A stretch of 20,094 nt of DNA. Origin: a virus. Numbering within the stretch: the first letter of the stretch is position 1; every line of letters starts with the position of its first letter. The notes under the pieces were generated by a model. That model searched no databases. It was not told where the DNA came from and saw only the letters and a list, made by a program, of their open reading frames with translations. A program made the translations under genes and the position numbers. Where the stretch lies: positions 1-20,094 of the IMG/VR virus record IMGVR_UViG_3300038309_000134; one strand, given 5' to 3'. This document shows, one piece after another, positions 1 through 5,854 of the stretch.

Positions 1-47
1 CGTACCGGCTGTGGAATATCGTACAGTCTCCTATAATTCGTGCTTAA
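1..47 (+). CDS. 3' end of an unidentified upstream gene (partial)
   Basis: The frame starting at base 3 is open for 14 codons from the window edge and closes with TAA at 45-47, giving a C-terminal peptide ending IVQSPIIRA. The next gene begins 21 bases later with its own Shine-Dalgarno site, so an upstream late gene ending here is plausible. In such phages the large terminase subunit is often near the portal gene, but 14 residues are too few to identify it. The open frame could be chance. Confidence 0.3.
   Translation, partial: YRLWNIVQSPIIRA
32..37 (+). promoter_or_regulatory. Possible -10 element before the first complete gene
   Basis: A perfect TATAAT lies 32 bases before the ATG at 69. 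No convincing -35 box sits 16-18 bases upstream, and there is no TG extension, so this is only a weak promoter candidate. It may be chance within the end of the upstream reading frame. Confidence 0.2.
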
Positions 48-68
48 GTAGCGTAGGGAGTCTACTAT

Positions 69-446
69 ATGGGTGGCAACAGGGAAGCAATAAAGGAAGC
101 GGTAAAAGAATTAAAAGCAAAAGAAAAAAAGGAAAGGCCAAGTCGCAGGCGAACGATTCTGTTCAAGGAAGCAAGCGCGGATGTAGGTATTTTAAAAGAC
201 AAGATAAAGGCCAGAGGACTCACTCTTAGCGCGTTAAACATGGTGAAGCGCTGGGGGTATAAGAAGGGTAGTGTGGAATCAGACGAGTACGTTAAGATAT
301 GGGTCGAAGAGAAAGACAGAATATTATTCACCAGTGGAATACATAATAGAATTGTTTCATCTTTAAGGAAGGAGTACGGCACAGTAGTTTTGTTAAAGTA
401 TGCTGTAATTGATTCAGATGGGAAAATGAGAAATGAGAGCGACTAA
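69..446 (+). CDS. Hypothetical charged phage protein, 125 residues
   Basis: I do not recognise the family. The first 30 residues are dominated by Lys, Glu and Arg (KELKAKEKKERPSRRR region), probably a basic helix. A mixed alpha/beta-looking stretch follows, with a hydrophobic core segment near residues 105-115 (TVVLLKYAVI). No membrane segment or signal peptide is seen. The start is supported by GGGAG at 56-60, eight bases before the ATG. The stop TAA shares its last base with the ATG of the next gene (TAATG), so the two are probably translationally coupled. The basic N-terminus would suit nucleic acid binding, but that is inference only. Confidence 0.7.
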   Translation: MGGNREAIKEAVKELKAKEKKERPSRRRTILFKEASADVGILKDKIKARGLTLSALNMVKRWGYKKGSVESDEYVKIWVEEKDRILFTSGIHNRIVSSLRKEYGTVVLLKYAVIDSDGKMRNESD

Positions 447-646
447 TGGATGATTTAGCAAAAGAACAAGAGCGTGATTTGTGGCGTTCATCTGCCCATG
501 CTCGCAGCAGAAAAAGTTGCAGTGGGCACGAATGGATGCCTGTATCATGGAGAATAACAGCTCGTAGCAAGCACGTAACAACGATTATGTGTACGCGCTG
601 TTTCCATGAAGTGGTAATCAGCGAAGCTTATAAAAATAGAGACTAA
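446..646 (+). CDS. Small putative zinc-binding protein, 66 residues
   Basis: The gene begins in a TAATG junction with the preceding gene. Two metal-ligand pairs are visible: Cys25-x2-His28 and Cys49-x2-Cys52, separated by 20 residues, as in a small zinc ribbon. An aromatic residue follows the first pair (HEW). Many phages carry similar one-finger proteins of unknown role, some of which bind DNA or host RNA polymerase. No specific function can be given. Its TAA overlaps the stop of the minus-strand gene by four bases (643-646), so the two genes converge without a gap or visible terminator. Confidence 0.65.
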   Translation: MDDLAKEQERDLWRSSAHARSRKSCSGHEWMPVSWRITARSKHVTTIMCTRCFHEVVISEAYKNRD

Positions 647-1122
647 GTTTTCTTAGCTCCGATAAAAGAGTTATAGGCCGCGATGGATTTATCTTTCGTA
701 GCCTTTCCAAGAGCTGAGTTATAATAAGATTTGTAATAATCCCATATGCCATCAATATCATTCTTTTCAGGAAGGGCTTGGGATTCTCGCCTGTAATCAA
801 TTCGGCACATAGCAGTTGCAAAATGAAGGTCATAAATTAATCTTGAGGGGTCAGGGATTCTTGGGGCGTTAAAATTTAGACTTAACATCATTAACAAAGA
901 ATGGCGGTGAAGGATATAATTATTCCACAGGTCAGAATAGGTAGAAGGTTCGCATTGATAAATGCCAAGAGCACGTCCTTTTACCTGGTGAAGATAGGTT
1001 CCACCTTTTGATTCAGTAGCGCAGGTAAATACGAGCAACTCCTCGGCATTATCAGAATACATTTGCAAGTTATTTAAAACCGGTTGTATGATTAATTCTC
1101 TAAACTGTTTTATATTAAACAT
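643..1122 (-). CDS. Putative phage lysozyme-like protein, 159 residues
   Basis: The sequence matches my memory of a small phage family with a lysozyme/transglycosylase-like core. It has a candidate catalytic Glu37 in the motif ATESKGG, then ALGIYQCEP (51-59) and an Asp-Leu-Trp pair near 64-66. A later conserved-looking block reads ATAMCRIDYRR, and a C-terminal YYKSYYNSALGKAT block follows. There is no signal peptide, so if it is lytic it would need a holin or be packaged in the virion. No holin is seen in the window. It is one of only two reverse-strand genes here. The ATG at 1122 has only a poor Shine-Dalgarno site, so a later start cannot be excluded. It may replace the lytic domain that appears absent from the large core protein at 13769-17668. 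Confidence 0.55.
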   Translation of the reverse strand: MFNIKQFRELIIQPVLNNLQMYSDNAEELLVFTCATESKGGTYLHQVKGRALGIYQCEPSTYSDLWNNYILHRHSLLMMLSLNFNAPRIPDPSRLIYDLHFATAMCRIDYRRESQALPEKNDIDGIWDYYKSYYNSALGKATKDKSIAAYNSFIGAKKT

Positions 1123-1188
1123 AAGAAGCCAACGTTAACAAAAGACCTAGTAATGGATGTTAACAAATAAAGGATTAAAAGGCACTTT
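1123..1188. promoter_or_regulatory. Divergent intergenic region with a repeated GTTAACAAA
   Basis: These 66 bases separate the minus-strand lysozyme-like gene from the plus-strand terminase-like gene, so promoters for both could lie here. GTTAACAAA occurs twice in direct orientation, at 1134-1142 and 1159-1167, 25 bases apart. Its GTTAAC core is itself a palindrome, which suits binding by a dimeric regulator. No strong sigma-70 pair is evident on either strand. AAAAGG at 1177-1182 is the ribosome site of the gene at 1189. Confidence 0.35.
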
Positions 1189-1773
1189 ATGAAAAACACA
1201 GTTGATAACGGCGTAGAAGTTTACAAGCAATTAAAAAGTCAAAAGGCTGGGTATGATGAAAAAATTCATTGCCCAATGATAATCAATATTTTATGCAATC
1301 CCAACGAAGGTACGATGGCGGCCTTTTGTGTGGCAGCAAAAATAACGGACAGCACATTTTATCGATGGTTAGCCAAGTACAAAATATTCAATGATTGTTA
1401 TCGATATGGAATCCTAATGGCTAGGGTCAATTGGGATGAAGAGGGTCGCAACAGCCGTGATGAAGAAGGGTTTAATCTTGAATACTGGCGTATCGTAGGT
1501 GCTTCAAGGTTTGGCGTTGGAAAAACGAACCGCGTTCGAGTATCAATAGATTCAGATTCTAATCCCTATGAGCAATATAAACAGCTTATATCACAAGCAA
1601 GTCTTGGAGACTTCACTGCCGGTGAACTTAAGCAACTTATGGAATCGATTAACGTTGGAACACGAACGTATGAAACATTTGAACTGCAAAAAGAAATTGA
1701 TGAAATGAGAAAGGATTTACTTAAGATGGAACAAAATCATGGCAACAATAGCGGCGCAGTTGCGAAAACTTAG
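1189..1773 (+). CDS. Putative small terminase subunit / phage DNA-binding protein, 194 residues
   Basis: Residues about 42-64 (TMAAFCVAAKITDSTFYRWLAK in part) look like a helix-turn-helix of the kind found in phage packaging and transposase-type DNA-binding proteins. Next comes the stretch FNLEYWRIVGASRFGVGKTNRVRV (95-118 in part), then a C-terminal helical region with FTAGELKQLMESIN (142-155) and a likely coiled coil at 165-182. The size and place just before the portal suit a small terminase subunit, which recognises packaging sites and feeds DNA to the large subunit. The large subunit is not in the window. AAAAGG six bases before the ATG supports the start. A transcription regulator is the main alternative. 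Confidence 0.5.
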   Translation: MKNTVDNGVEVYKQLKSQKAGYDEKIHCPMIINILCNPNEGTMAAFCVAAKITDSTFYRWLAKYKIFNDCYRYGILMARVNWDEEGRNSRDEEGFNLEYWRIVGASRFGVGKTNRVRVSIDSDSNPYEQYKQLISQASLGDFTAGELKQLMESINVGTRTYETFELQKEIDEMRKDLLKMEQNHGNNSGAVAKT

Positions 1774-1897
1774 AAAATTAATCAATATACCCTATACAAT
1801 AAAATTCGTTGACCATAAAATTGACGAAGCGGATTTTGAAGATAAAGTAATTTACGTTCATATATGGATTAAAGGAAAAGGGGCCAAGGATGAGTAA
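1739..1897 (+). CDS. Overlapping small hypothetical protein, 52 residues
   Basis: This short frame starts at ATG 1739 inside the end of the terminase-like gene (35-base overlap) and ends at TAA 1897, overlapping the next gene by eight bases. It fills an otherwise empty 116-base gap. The product begins MATIAAQLRKLRKL, a basic amphipathic helix, and continues with alternating beta-like segments (YTIKFVDHKI, KVIYVHIWIKG). A weak GGA lies eight bases before the ATG. The tight nesting between neighbours is typical of real phage micro-genes, but there is no homology evidence. The alternative is a non-coding spacer. Confidence 0.45.
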   Translation: MATIAAQLRKLRKLINIPYTIKFVDHKIDEADFEDKVIYVHIWIKGKGAKDE

Positions 1898-2180
1898 GCT
1901 GTCGAAAGGTTTGAAGAAGATAGAAAAAAAAATAAGCAATATTATTCCCCACGCTCACTCAGCACAAACGCGGGCTGAAATGGCTGCTGCCAAAGAACAA
2001 CTCGATTATTATCAACAGCAAAAAGAAACCCTCAAAAAAGAAACCGAACGTGCCGATGCGCAGCGTGAACAAGAACGAAGAAAATTGCATCAAAAACAAA
2101 TTAGAACGCTAAGACGCAACTATAGCTCTGGCGGCTTCATGGAAGGGCCAAACACAGGCGAATCCGATCAGCTAGGTTAA
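1890..2180 (+). CDS. Small Lys/Gln-rich coiled-coil protein upstream of portal, 96 residues
   Basis: The N-terminus is lysine-rich (MSKLSKGLKKIEKKIS). Residues about 28-75 form a highly charged helix rich in Glu, Gln, Lys and Arg, almost certainly coiled coil. The C-terminus is flexible and glycine-rich (SSGGFMEGPNTGE). In T7-like phages a small Lys-rich virion protein with a Gly-rich end (gp7.3, a tail or adsorption component) sits at this spot just before the portal gene. The resemblance is in position and composition only, so I infer a minor virion or assembly protein. AAGGGG at 1878-1883, six bases before the ATG, supports the start. The portal start lies 11 bases after its stop. Confidence 0.6.
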   Translation: MSKLSKGLKKIEKKISNIIPHAHSAQTRAEMAAAKEQLDYYQQQKETLKKETERADAQREQERRKLHQKQIRTLRRNYSSGGFMEGPNTGESDQLG

Positions 2181-2191
2181 TAAGGAAATTA

Positions 2192-3784
2192 ATGGCTACT
2201 CTAAGCAATGACACCAGACTTTTAGAGCAATTTCAAAAGCGATACAAAAAAGCCCAAGGAGTCGCCGACTTGTGGGCTTCCTTGCATCAAGAGTGCTATC
2301 ACTATGCGATACCTAATCGCAATCGGTTTTGGCGACCTAAAGAGCAGCAAGGTGAATTAAGGGGTAGTCGGGTATTCGATACAACAGCCATTGAATCGAC
2401 TAAAACGTTCGTATCAAAAATGCATACGGCCATGACACCCCCTCAGACTCAATGGGGTTACTTAGAGCTCGATGATAATTGGGATACTGAGAACATTGTA
2501 GATAAAGAAAATGCACAAATTATCCTAGATAATTACATGCGCAAGTTATTTGCCTACATTCATGATTCAAATTTTGATGTGGTAATTAACGAATGTTATT
2601 TTGATTTAGCAGTCGGTACAGCTTGCTTAGTAATCAATAGCCACAATGATAAACAACCCCTTATGTTTACATCAGTCCCAATGGATAAACTTGCAATTGA
2701 AGAAGCCATGACTGGTAAATGCGAATCATGGTATCGCAATTGGGAAGATGTAAAAATAAATGAAATAACTAAGCGATGGACGAAAGCAGTAGTGCCTGAT
2801 GCTTATATGGCTTTAACAAAAGATGATCCAGATGCCGTAGTTCGCATGGTTTATGAAGGGGTGATGTATGTTCCTACAGAGGCCAAACCCTATTGCTATG
2901 TAGTATGTGCGGACGATGCAATTTTTTATAAAGAATACTTAGAGTTAAATCCAGGTATCGTTTGGCGATTCCAAAAAACGAACAATGATGTGTTTGGACG
3001 TGGCCCAGTTATGGATGCTTTGCCCAGCATTGTTAGCTTGAATGAGATGGCACGAATAGAATTAGCGAGTGCTAACTTAAACGTGTTCAAACCATTCATG
3101 GGATTCAGTGACGCTGTATTTAATCCTCATACCTTCACCATGCAACCTATGAGCATTATTCCTATTGCGCCAATTGGAGCAGATGGACAAGCGCCATTAA
3201 TACCACTTCCAGATACATCTAACCCACAATTCGCACAGTTAACCATCATGGATTTGCGTGGACAAATTCAAAGGCTATTATTTGCTGATTCACCCGTTCC
3301 TACTGACAGCCGACAACCACCTAGCGCAACTGAATTGATGGTTAATCAACAACTATTAGCTGAACGGATTGGGCCATTGTTCTCTCGATTACAACAAGAG
3401 TTTTTGTTCCCTGTAGTCTCACGTTGTATGTATATCCTGGACAAGATGGGATTGCTGCCAAAGCCTAAAATCAAAGGAAATGCTTTAAACTTTCAGTACC
3501 GTTCGCCTCTAGCTCTCGCCAAAGGACAAGAACAGATAGCAAGGTTTACTCAATTCTATCAAATATTGCAGGGAATCAATGGGCCTGATATGGCGCAGAT
3601 GTATGTTAATCCTGCCGTGTTCCCCTTTGTTATGGCTGACTTAATGCAAATAGATAGCCGCTTCTTGAATACGCCAGAGGGAGTTCAGCAAGCCGCCCAA
3701 AATCTACAAAACAAAGTAAATGAAAGCGGAGGTATGGTTCAGCAAGGGCAAGAATCCGCACCCCCACCACAACAAGGAACTTAA
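2192..3784 (+). CDS. Portal protein (head-to-tail connector)
   Basis: The 530-residue length is almost that of T7 gp8 (536), and the sequence follows the podovirus head-to-tail connector family throughout. The N-terminal helix reads KRYKKAQGVADLWASLHQECYHYAIP in part (residues 16-42), followed by the DTTAIESTKTFVSKMHTAMTPP region in part, then the clip/stem region with VFGRGPVMDALPSIVSLNEM. Residues 370-400 carry PPSATELMVNQQLLAERIGPLFSRLQ in part, typical of the family. The C-terminus is a Gln/Pro-rich tail (residues about 505-530). Twelve copies should form the ring through which DNA is packaged and ejected and on which the tail proteins assemble. AAGGAA before the ATG supports the start. 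Its stop overlaps the next ATG in a TAATG junction. Confidence 0.93.
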   Translation: MATLSNDTRLLEQFQKRYKKAQGVADLWASLHQECYHYAIPNRNRFWRPKEQQGELRGSRVFDTTAIESTKTFVSKMHTAMTPPQTQWGYLELDDNWDTENIVDKENAQIILDNYMRKLFAYIHDSNFDVVINECYFDLAVGTACLVINSHNDKQPLMFTSVPMDKLAIEEAMTGKCESWYRNWEDVKINEITKRWTKAVVPDAYMALTKDDPDAVVRMVYEGVMYVPTEAKPYCYVVCADDAIFYKEYLELNPGIVWRFQKTNNDVFGRGPVMDALPSIVSLNEMARIELASANLNVFKPFMGFSDAVFNPHTFTMQPMSIIPIAPIGADGQAPLIPLPDTSNPQFAQLTIMDLRGQIQRLLFADSPVPTDSRQPPSATELMVNQQLLAERIGPLFSRLQQEFLFPVVSRCMYILDKMGLLPKPKIKGNALNFQYRSPLALAKGQEQIARFTQFYQILQGINGPDMAQMYVNPAVFPFVMADLMQIDSRFLNTPEGVQQAAQNLQNKVNESGGMVQQGQESAPPPQQGT

Positions 3785-4116
3785 TGACTTATAAACCATC
3801 GCACTTGCACGATACAGACTATTTTTCCGGCTATAGAGAAAGTATGAAAAACTTTCTTGATTCACCAGATAGGCTTGAACTTGATAGGCTAATGTATGAA
3901 GTGTTTGGTAAAACAGACTCAGGAAAGAAGTTGCTTGAAATATTTAAAGACCGATTCATCTATGCGCCAACGCCCGGACAAATTTCAGCAAGCTATGACC
4001 ATTCCTGTATTTATCATGAAGGGTATCGCTCGGCATTTCGCTACATAATTGCAATGGTCAATTCCTACAAAGACAGAAAAGAGCATGAAGCAAAAATGGC
4101 ATCAGAAGATAAATAG
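3784..4116 (+). CDS. Bbp19-like structural protein, 110 residues
   Basis: Residues about 36-100 fit the Bbp19-like phage domain, known from Bordetella podovirus BPP-1 and relatives and usually found between the portal and scaffold genes. The visible pattern is RLMYEVFGKTDSGKKLLEIF followed by a partly conserved HEGYRSAFRYIIAMV block near the C-terminus. The precise role of this family is unclear; it is treated as a head-associated structural or assembly protein. The gene starts in a TAATG junction with the portal gene, implying coupled translation. It ends eight bases before the scaffold ATG, and the scaffold ribosome site AGGAG overlaps its stop codon. Confidence 0.75.
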   Translation: MTYKPSHLHDTDYFSGYRESMKNFLDSPDRLELDRLMYEVFGKTDSGKKLLEIFKDRFIYAPTPGQISASYDHSCIYHEGYRSAFRYIIAMVNSYKDRKEHEAKMASEDK

Positions 4117-4124
4117 GAGAGGGG

Positions 4125-4811
4125 ATGAGTTTATTTAGCACAGTAATTGAATCAGAGGAACCAACAGATGATGGGATTGAAACAATTGATACGGAAGGTG
4201 GGCAAGAAATTGAAGAAAGCGCTCAAAGACCTGATTGGCTACCTGAAAGGTATAAAACACCCGAAGACTTCGCCAAGGGATTTAGCGAGCTCGAAAAGCG
4301 ACTAGGTGTAGCTCCCAAGGAATATGACTTTAAAGCTGGTGAAGGATGGATAGATTTAGAATATGAACCATTTCATGAGTTGGCTGATTTTGCTAAATCA
4401 AAGCATGTTCCGCAAGATGTTATGGATAAGATGCTTAGTACAGTTGGAACATATCTTGATGAGTTTAAATCGGATATCAATGAAGAAAAAGCCAAGCTTG
4501 GAGAAAATGCCCAAGAGCGATTGAGCGTTTTAAACAATTGGGCCAAAGCAAATTTCAGTGAAAATGCGTTTGCTGCTTTGACAGACAACATGCGTACCGC
4601 CGCCGCAATTGAGGCGCTAGAAGAGGTAAGGAACAAAATGATTAATAACGAAACCAAAATCCCAACAGGAAATGAAGATACTACTGATGGTGGCTTAACG
4701 CTTGAATCAGTACAACAAGAGCTTACTGATAACTTAGAAAAATATCAAAAAGATGTTACATATCGTAAACAGTTGCAACAAAAAATAGCTTCATTAAGGC
4801 AAACAGATTAA
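4125..4811 (+). CDS. Scaffolding protein, 228 residues
   Basis: The protein is acidic and mostly helical. It has an Asp/Glu-rich N-terminus (residues 8-34), the hallmark PDWLPERYKTPEDFAKGF with an ELEKRLG helix (36-61), an amphipathic central part, and a basic, Gln-rich C-terminal helix (about 195-228). The motif of a LPERYKTPEDF type followed by a helix is typical of podovirus scaffolds that line the procapsid interior, binding the coat protein through the basic C-terminus and leaving before or during packaging. The position directly before the capsid gene fits. AGGAGAGGGG just before the ATG is a strong ribosome site. The stop TAA (4809-4811) lies in a palindrome described separately. Confidence 0.85.
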   Translation: MSLFSTVIESEEPTDDGIETIDTEGGQEIEESAQRPDWLPERYKTPEDFAKGFSELEKRLGVAPKEYDFKAGEGWIDLEYEPFHELADFAKSKHVPQDVMDKMLSTVGTYLDEFKSDINEEKAKLGENAQERLSVLNNWAKANFSENAFAALTDNMRTAAAIEALEEVRNKMINNETKIPTGNEDTTDGGLTLESVQQELTDNLEKYQKDVTYRKQLQQKIASLRQTD

Positions 4812-4826
4812 TTCTTGACAAGAATT
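4810..4826. repeat. 17-bp perfect palindrome at the scaffold stop / capsid promoter
   Basis: AATTCTTGACAAGAATT reads the same on both strands around a single central base (8-base arms). It contains the TTGACA of the candidate capsid promoter and starts at the last bases of the scaffold stop codon. A one-base spacer is too short for an RNA hairpin of full stem length, so an operator for a dimeric protein fits better than a terminator. Confidence 0.5.
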
Positions 4827-4844
4827 GAGAATAGGCTTTAAGAT
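4815..4844 (+). promoter_or_regulatory. Candidate sigma-70 promoter for the capsid gene
   Basis: A consensus -35 box TTGACA (4815-4820) is followed after 18 bases by TAAGAT (4839-4844), a 4-of-6 match to the -10 consensus. Transcription from here would start near 4851 and give a leader of about 130 bases before the capsid ATG. A dedicated promoter for the most abundant virion protein would make sense. The -35 lies within a perfect palindrome, suggesting control. Confidence 0.45.
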
Positions 4845-4859
4845 TTAAAAATCATTCGA

Positions 4860-4917
4860 GCAGCCATATTGCTGCCTGAAGGGGTACTTTATCAAAGCGG
4901 TCTGGGAACAGATACCC
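4860..4917 (+). promoter_or_regulatory. Structured capsid mRNA leader: hairpin plus three-way junction
   Basis: The 168 bases between scaffold and capsid hold no gene but show dense base pairing. GCAGC (4860-4864) pairs with GCTGC (4871-4875) around a six-base loop. Next, GGGTA (4882-4886) pairs with TACCC (4913-4917) and encloses two arms: CTTT/AAAG (4887-4890 with 4894-4897, loop ATC) and TCTG/CAGA (4901-4904 with 4909-4912) capped by GGAA, a GNRA-type tetraloop. The outer stem joins both arms with no unpaired base, leaving only CGG between the arms. This is a geometric prediction by eye. No known riboswitch or ribozyme consensus was recognised. Confidence 0.4.
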
Positions 4918-4942
4918 GCAAACTTGGTAAATCCTTTTAGAG

Positions 4943-4960
4943 AATAGTTACTTAACTATT
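4943..4960 (+). repeat. 18-base palindrome/hairpin next to the capsid ribosome site
   Basis: AATAGTTACTTAACTATT has 8-base arms around a two-base centre; as RNA it would form a seven-pair stem with an ACTT loop. It ends nine bases before the GGGG (4970-4973) that serves as the capsid Shine-Dalgarno site, with the ATG at 4980. It could be an operator, an RNA stability or standby element, or chance in an AT-rich leader. Confidence 0.35.
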
Positions 4961-4979
4961 TCAACTATAGGGGTTTACC

Positions 4980-5810
4980 ATGTCTATATCTTTAACCAAT
5001 GTTCAACAAATCGAATTTGATGCGCTTGTAAAAGCCGTCTATCGTTCACGTGGCTTCTTACTACGAGATACCGTCCGTCAAAAAACTGATGTAATCGGTA
5101 ATCAAGTTTCTTTCCGTAAAGTAGACCAAGTAATCGCGGTTGAAACTGCCTACCTGCAAGCCGTAACAATTCAAGATCCTGGTTATGCAAAAGCAAACGC
5201 TACTCTTTTGAAATACACCGCGCCTACTGCTGTGGATGAAGTTCAAGAGTTGACGGTTAACTTCGATGCCAAAATGGAAAACGCGATGTTAGTAGCTCAA
5301 GCTATGGGCCGACGTTCTGACCAAATTCTTATCGATGCTTTAGATGCTGATCCAGGCGATACCATTGTGAATGGTGGAACTAACTTTACCTATGACAAAT
5401 TCACGCAATGCTTAGAGTTTTTTGATGACAACGCTGTTCCACTACCTGAGCGTTTCGTTGCAATGTCGGCTAATAACTTCCGTAGTTTGTTGGGCGATGA
5501 CCAGTTCGTTTCTACCTTCTACACCAAAAATGATGTTATTGACCGAGCAAGAATCCGTGAATACTTAGGATTTAACGTTGTCGTTATCCCTTCAATGACG
5601 GAGGGAGGTTTGCCTAAAACTGGAAACATTCGCACAGCTCTTGCTTGGCACAAAATGTCTACTGGTTCCGGTATCGGTAAAAACTTCCGAACTGAAATCA
5701 ACTACATTCCACAAAATACTTCCTTCTTGATTAACGGAATATTTTCTATGGGTGCGGTCGTAATTGATAACCGTGGTGTATTAGCAATTGATTGCGACGA
5801 AACAGCTTAA
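4980..5810 (+). CDS. Major capsid protein
   Basis: The 276-residue protein follows the scaffold and matches the coat proteins of BPP-1-like and related podoviruses, expected to adopt the HK97 fold. The visible family pattern includes an N-terminal FDALVKAVYRSRGFLLRDTV helix, a Gln/Val-rich strand region (QVSFRKVDQVIAV), then a central RRSDQILIDALDAD helix and a C-terminal beta region with GFNVVVIP, TALAWHKM and a closing MGAVVIDNRGVLAIDCDE. It is on the short side for the fold. Its own leader with promoter and RNA structure suggests independent, high expression. AGGGG six bases before the ATG is the ribosome site. No sign of a protease or a cleaved delta domain was noticed. Confidence 0.88.
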   Translation: MSISLTNVQQIEFDALVKAVYRSRGFLLRDTVRQKTDVIGNQVSFRKVDQVIAVETAYLQAVTIQDPGYAKANATLLKYTAPTAVDEVQELTVNFDAKMENAMLVAQAMGRRSDQILIDALDADPGDTIVNGGTNFTYDKFTQCLEFFDDNAVPLPERFVAMSANNFRSLLGDDQFVSTFYTKNDVIDRARIREYLGFNVVVIPSMTEGGLPKTGNIRTALAWHKMSTGSGIGKNFRTEINYIPQNTSFLINGIFSMGAVVIDNRGVLAIDCDETA

Positions 5811-5854
5811 TGATTAGCTGCTTTCAAATAAATTTTAACTAAGGAGTTAATCAT
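5810..5854 (+). promoter_or_regulatory. Stem that may occlude the start of the capsid-fibre gene
   Basis: Bases 5810-5819 (ATGATTAGCT) can pair with 5845-5854 (AGTTAATCAT) to give ten pairs, one of them G-U, around a 25-base loop. The 3' arm includes AG of the AAGGAG ribosome site and AT of the ATG at 5853, while the 5' arm begins at the capsid stop codon. Ribosomes finishing the capsid gene would open it, giving coupled translation and a fixed protein ratio. The stem is AT-rich, so its strength is uncertain. Confidence 0.35.

Noticed and set aside
4810-4850. Rho-independent terminator after the scaffold gene
   Set aside because: The palindrome has a one-base centre, is AT-rich and is not followed by a T-run.
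4876-4917. Hammerhead-type ribozyme in the three-way junction
   Set aside because: The CTGAAGG near 4876 does not match the required CUGANGA core, and no GAAA joins the stems in the right place on either strand.
4849-4942. Open frame of about 30 codons inside the capsid leader
   Set aside because: It has no ATG, GTG or TTG start with a ribosome site and begins right after a stop. The base pairing in this stretch explains it better.
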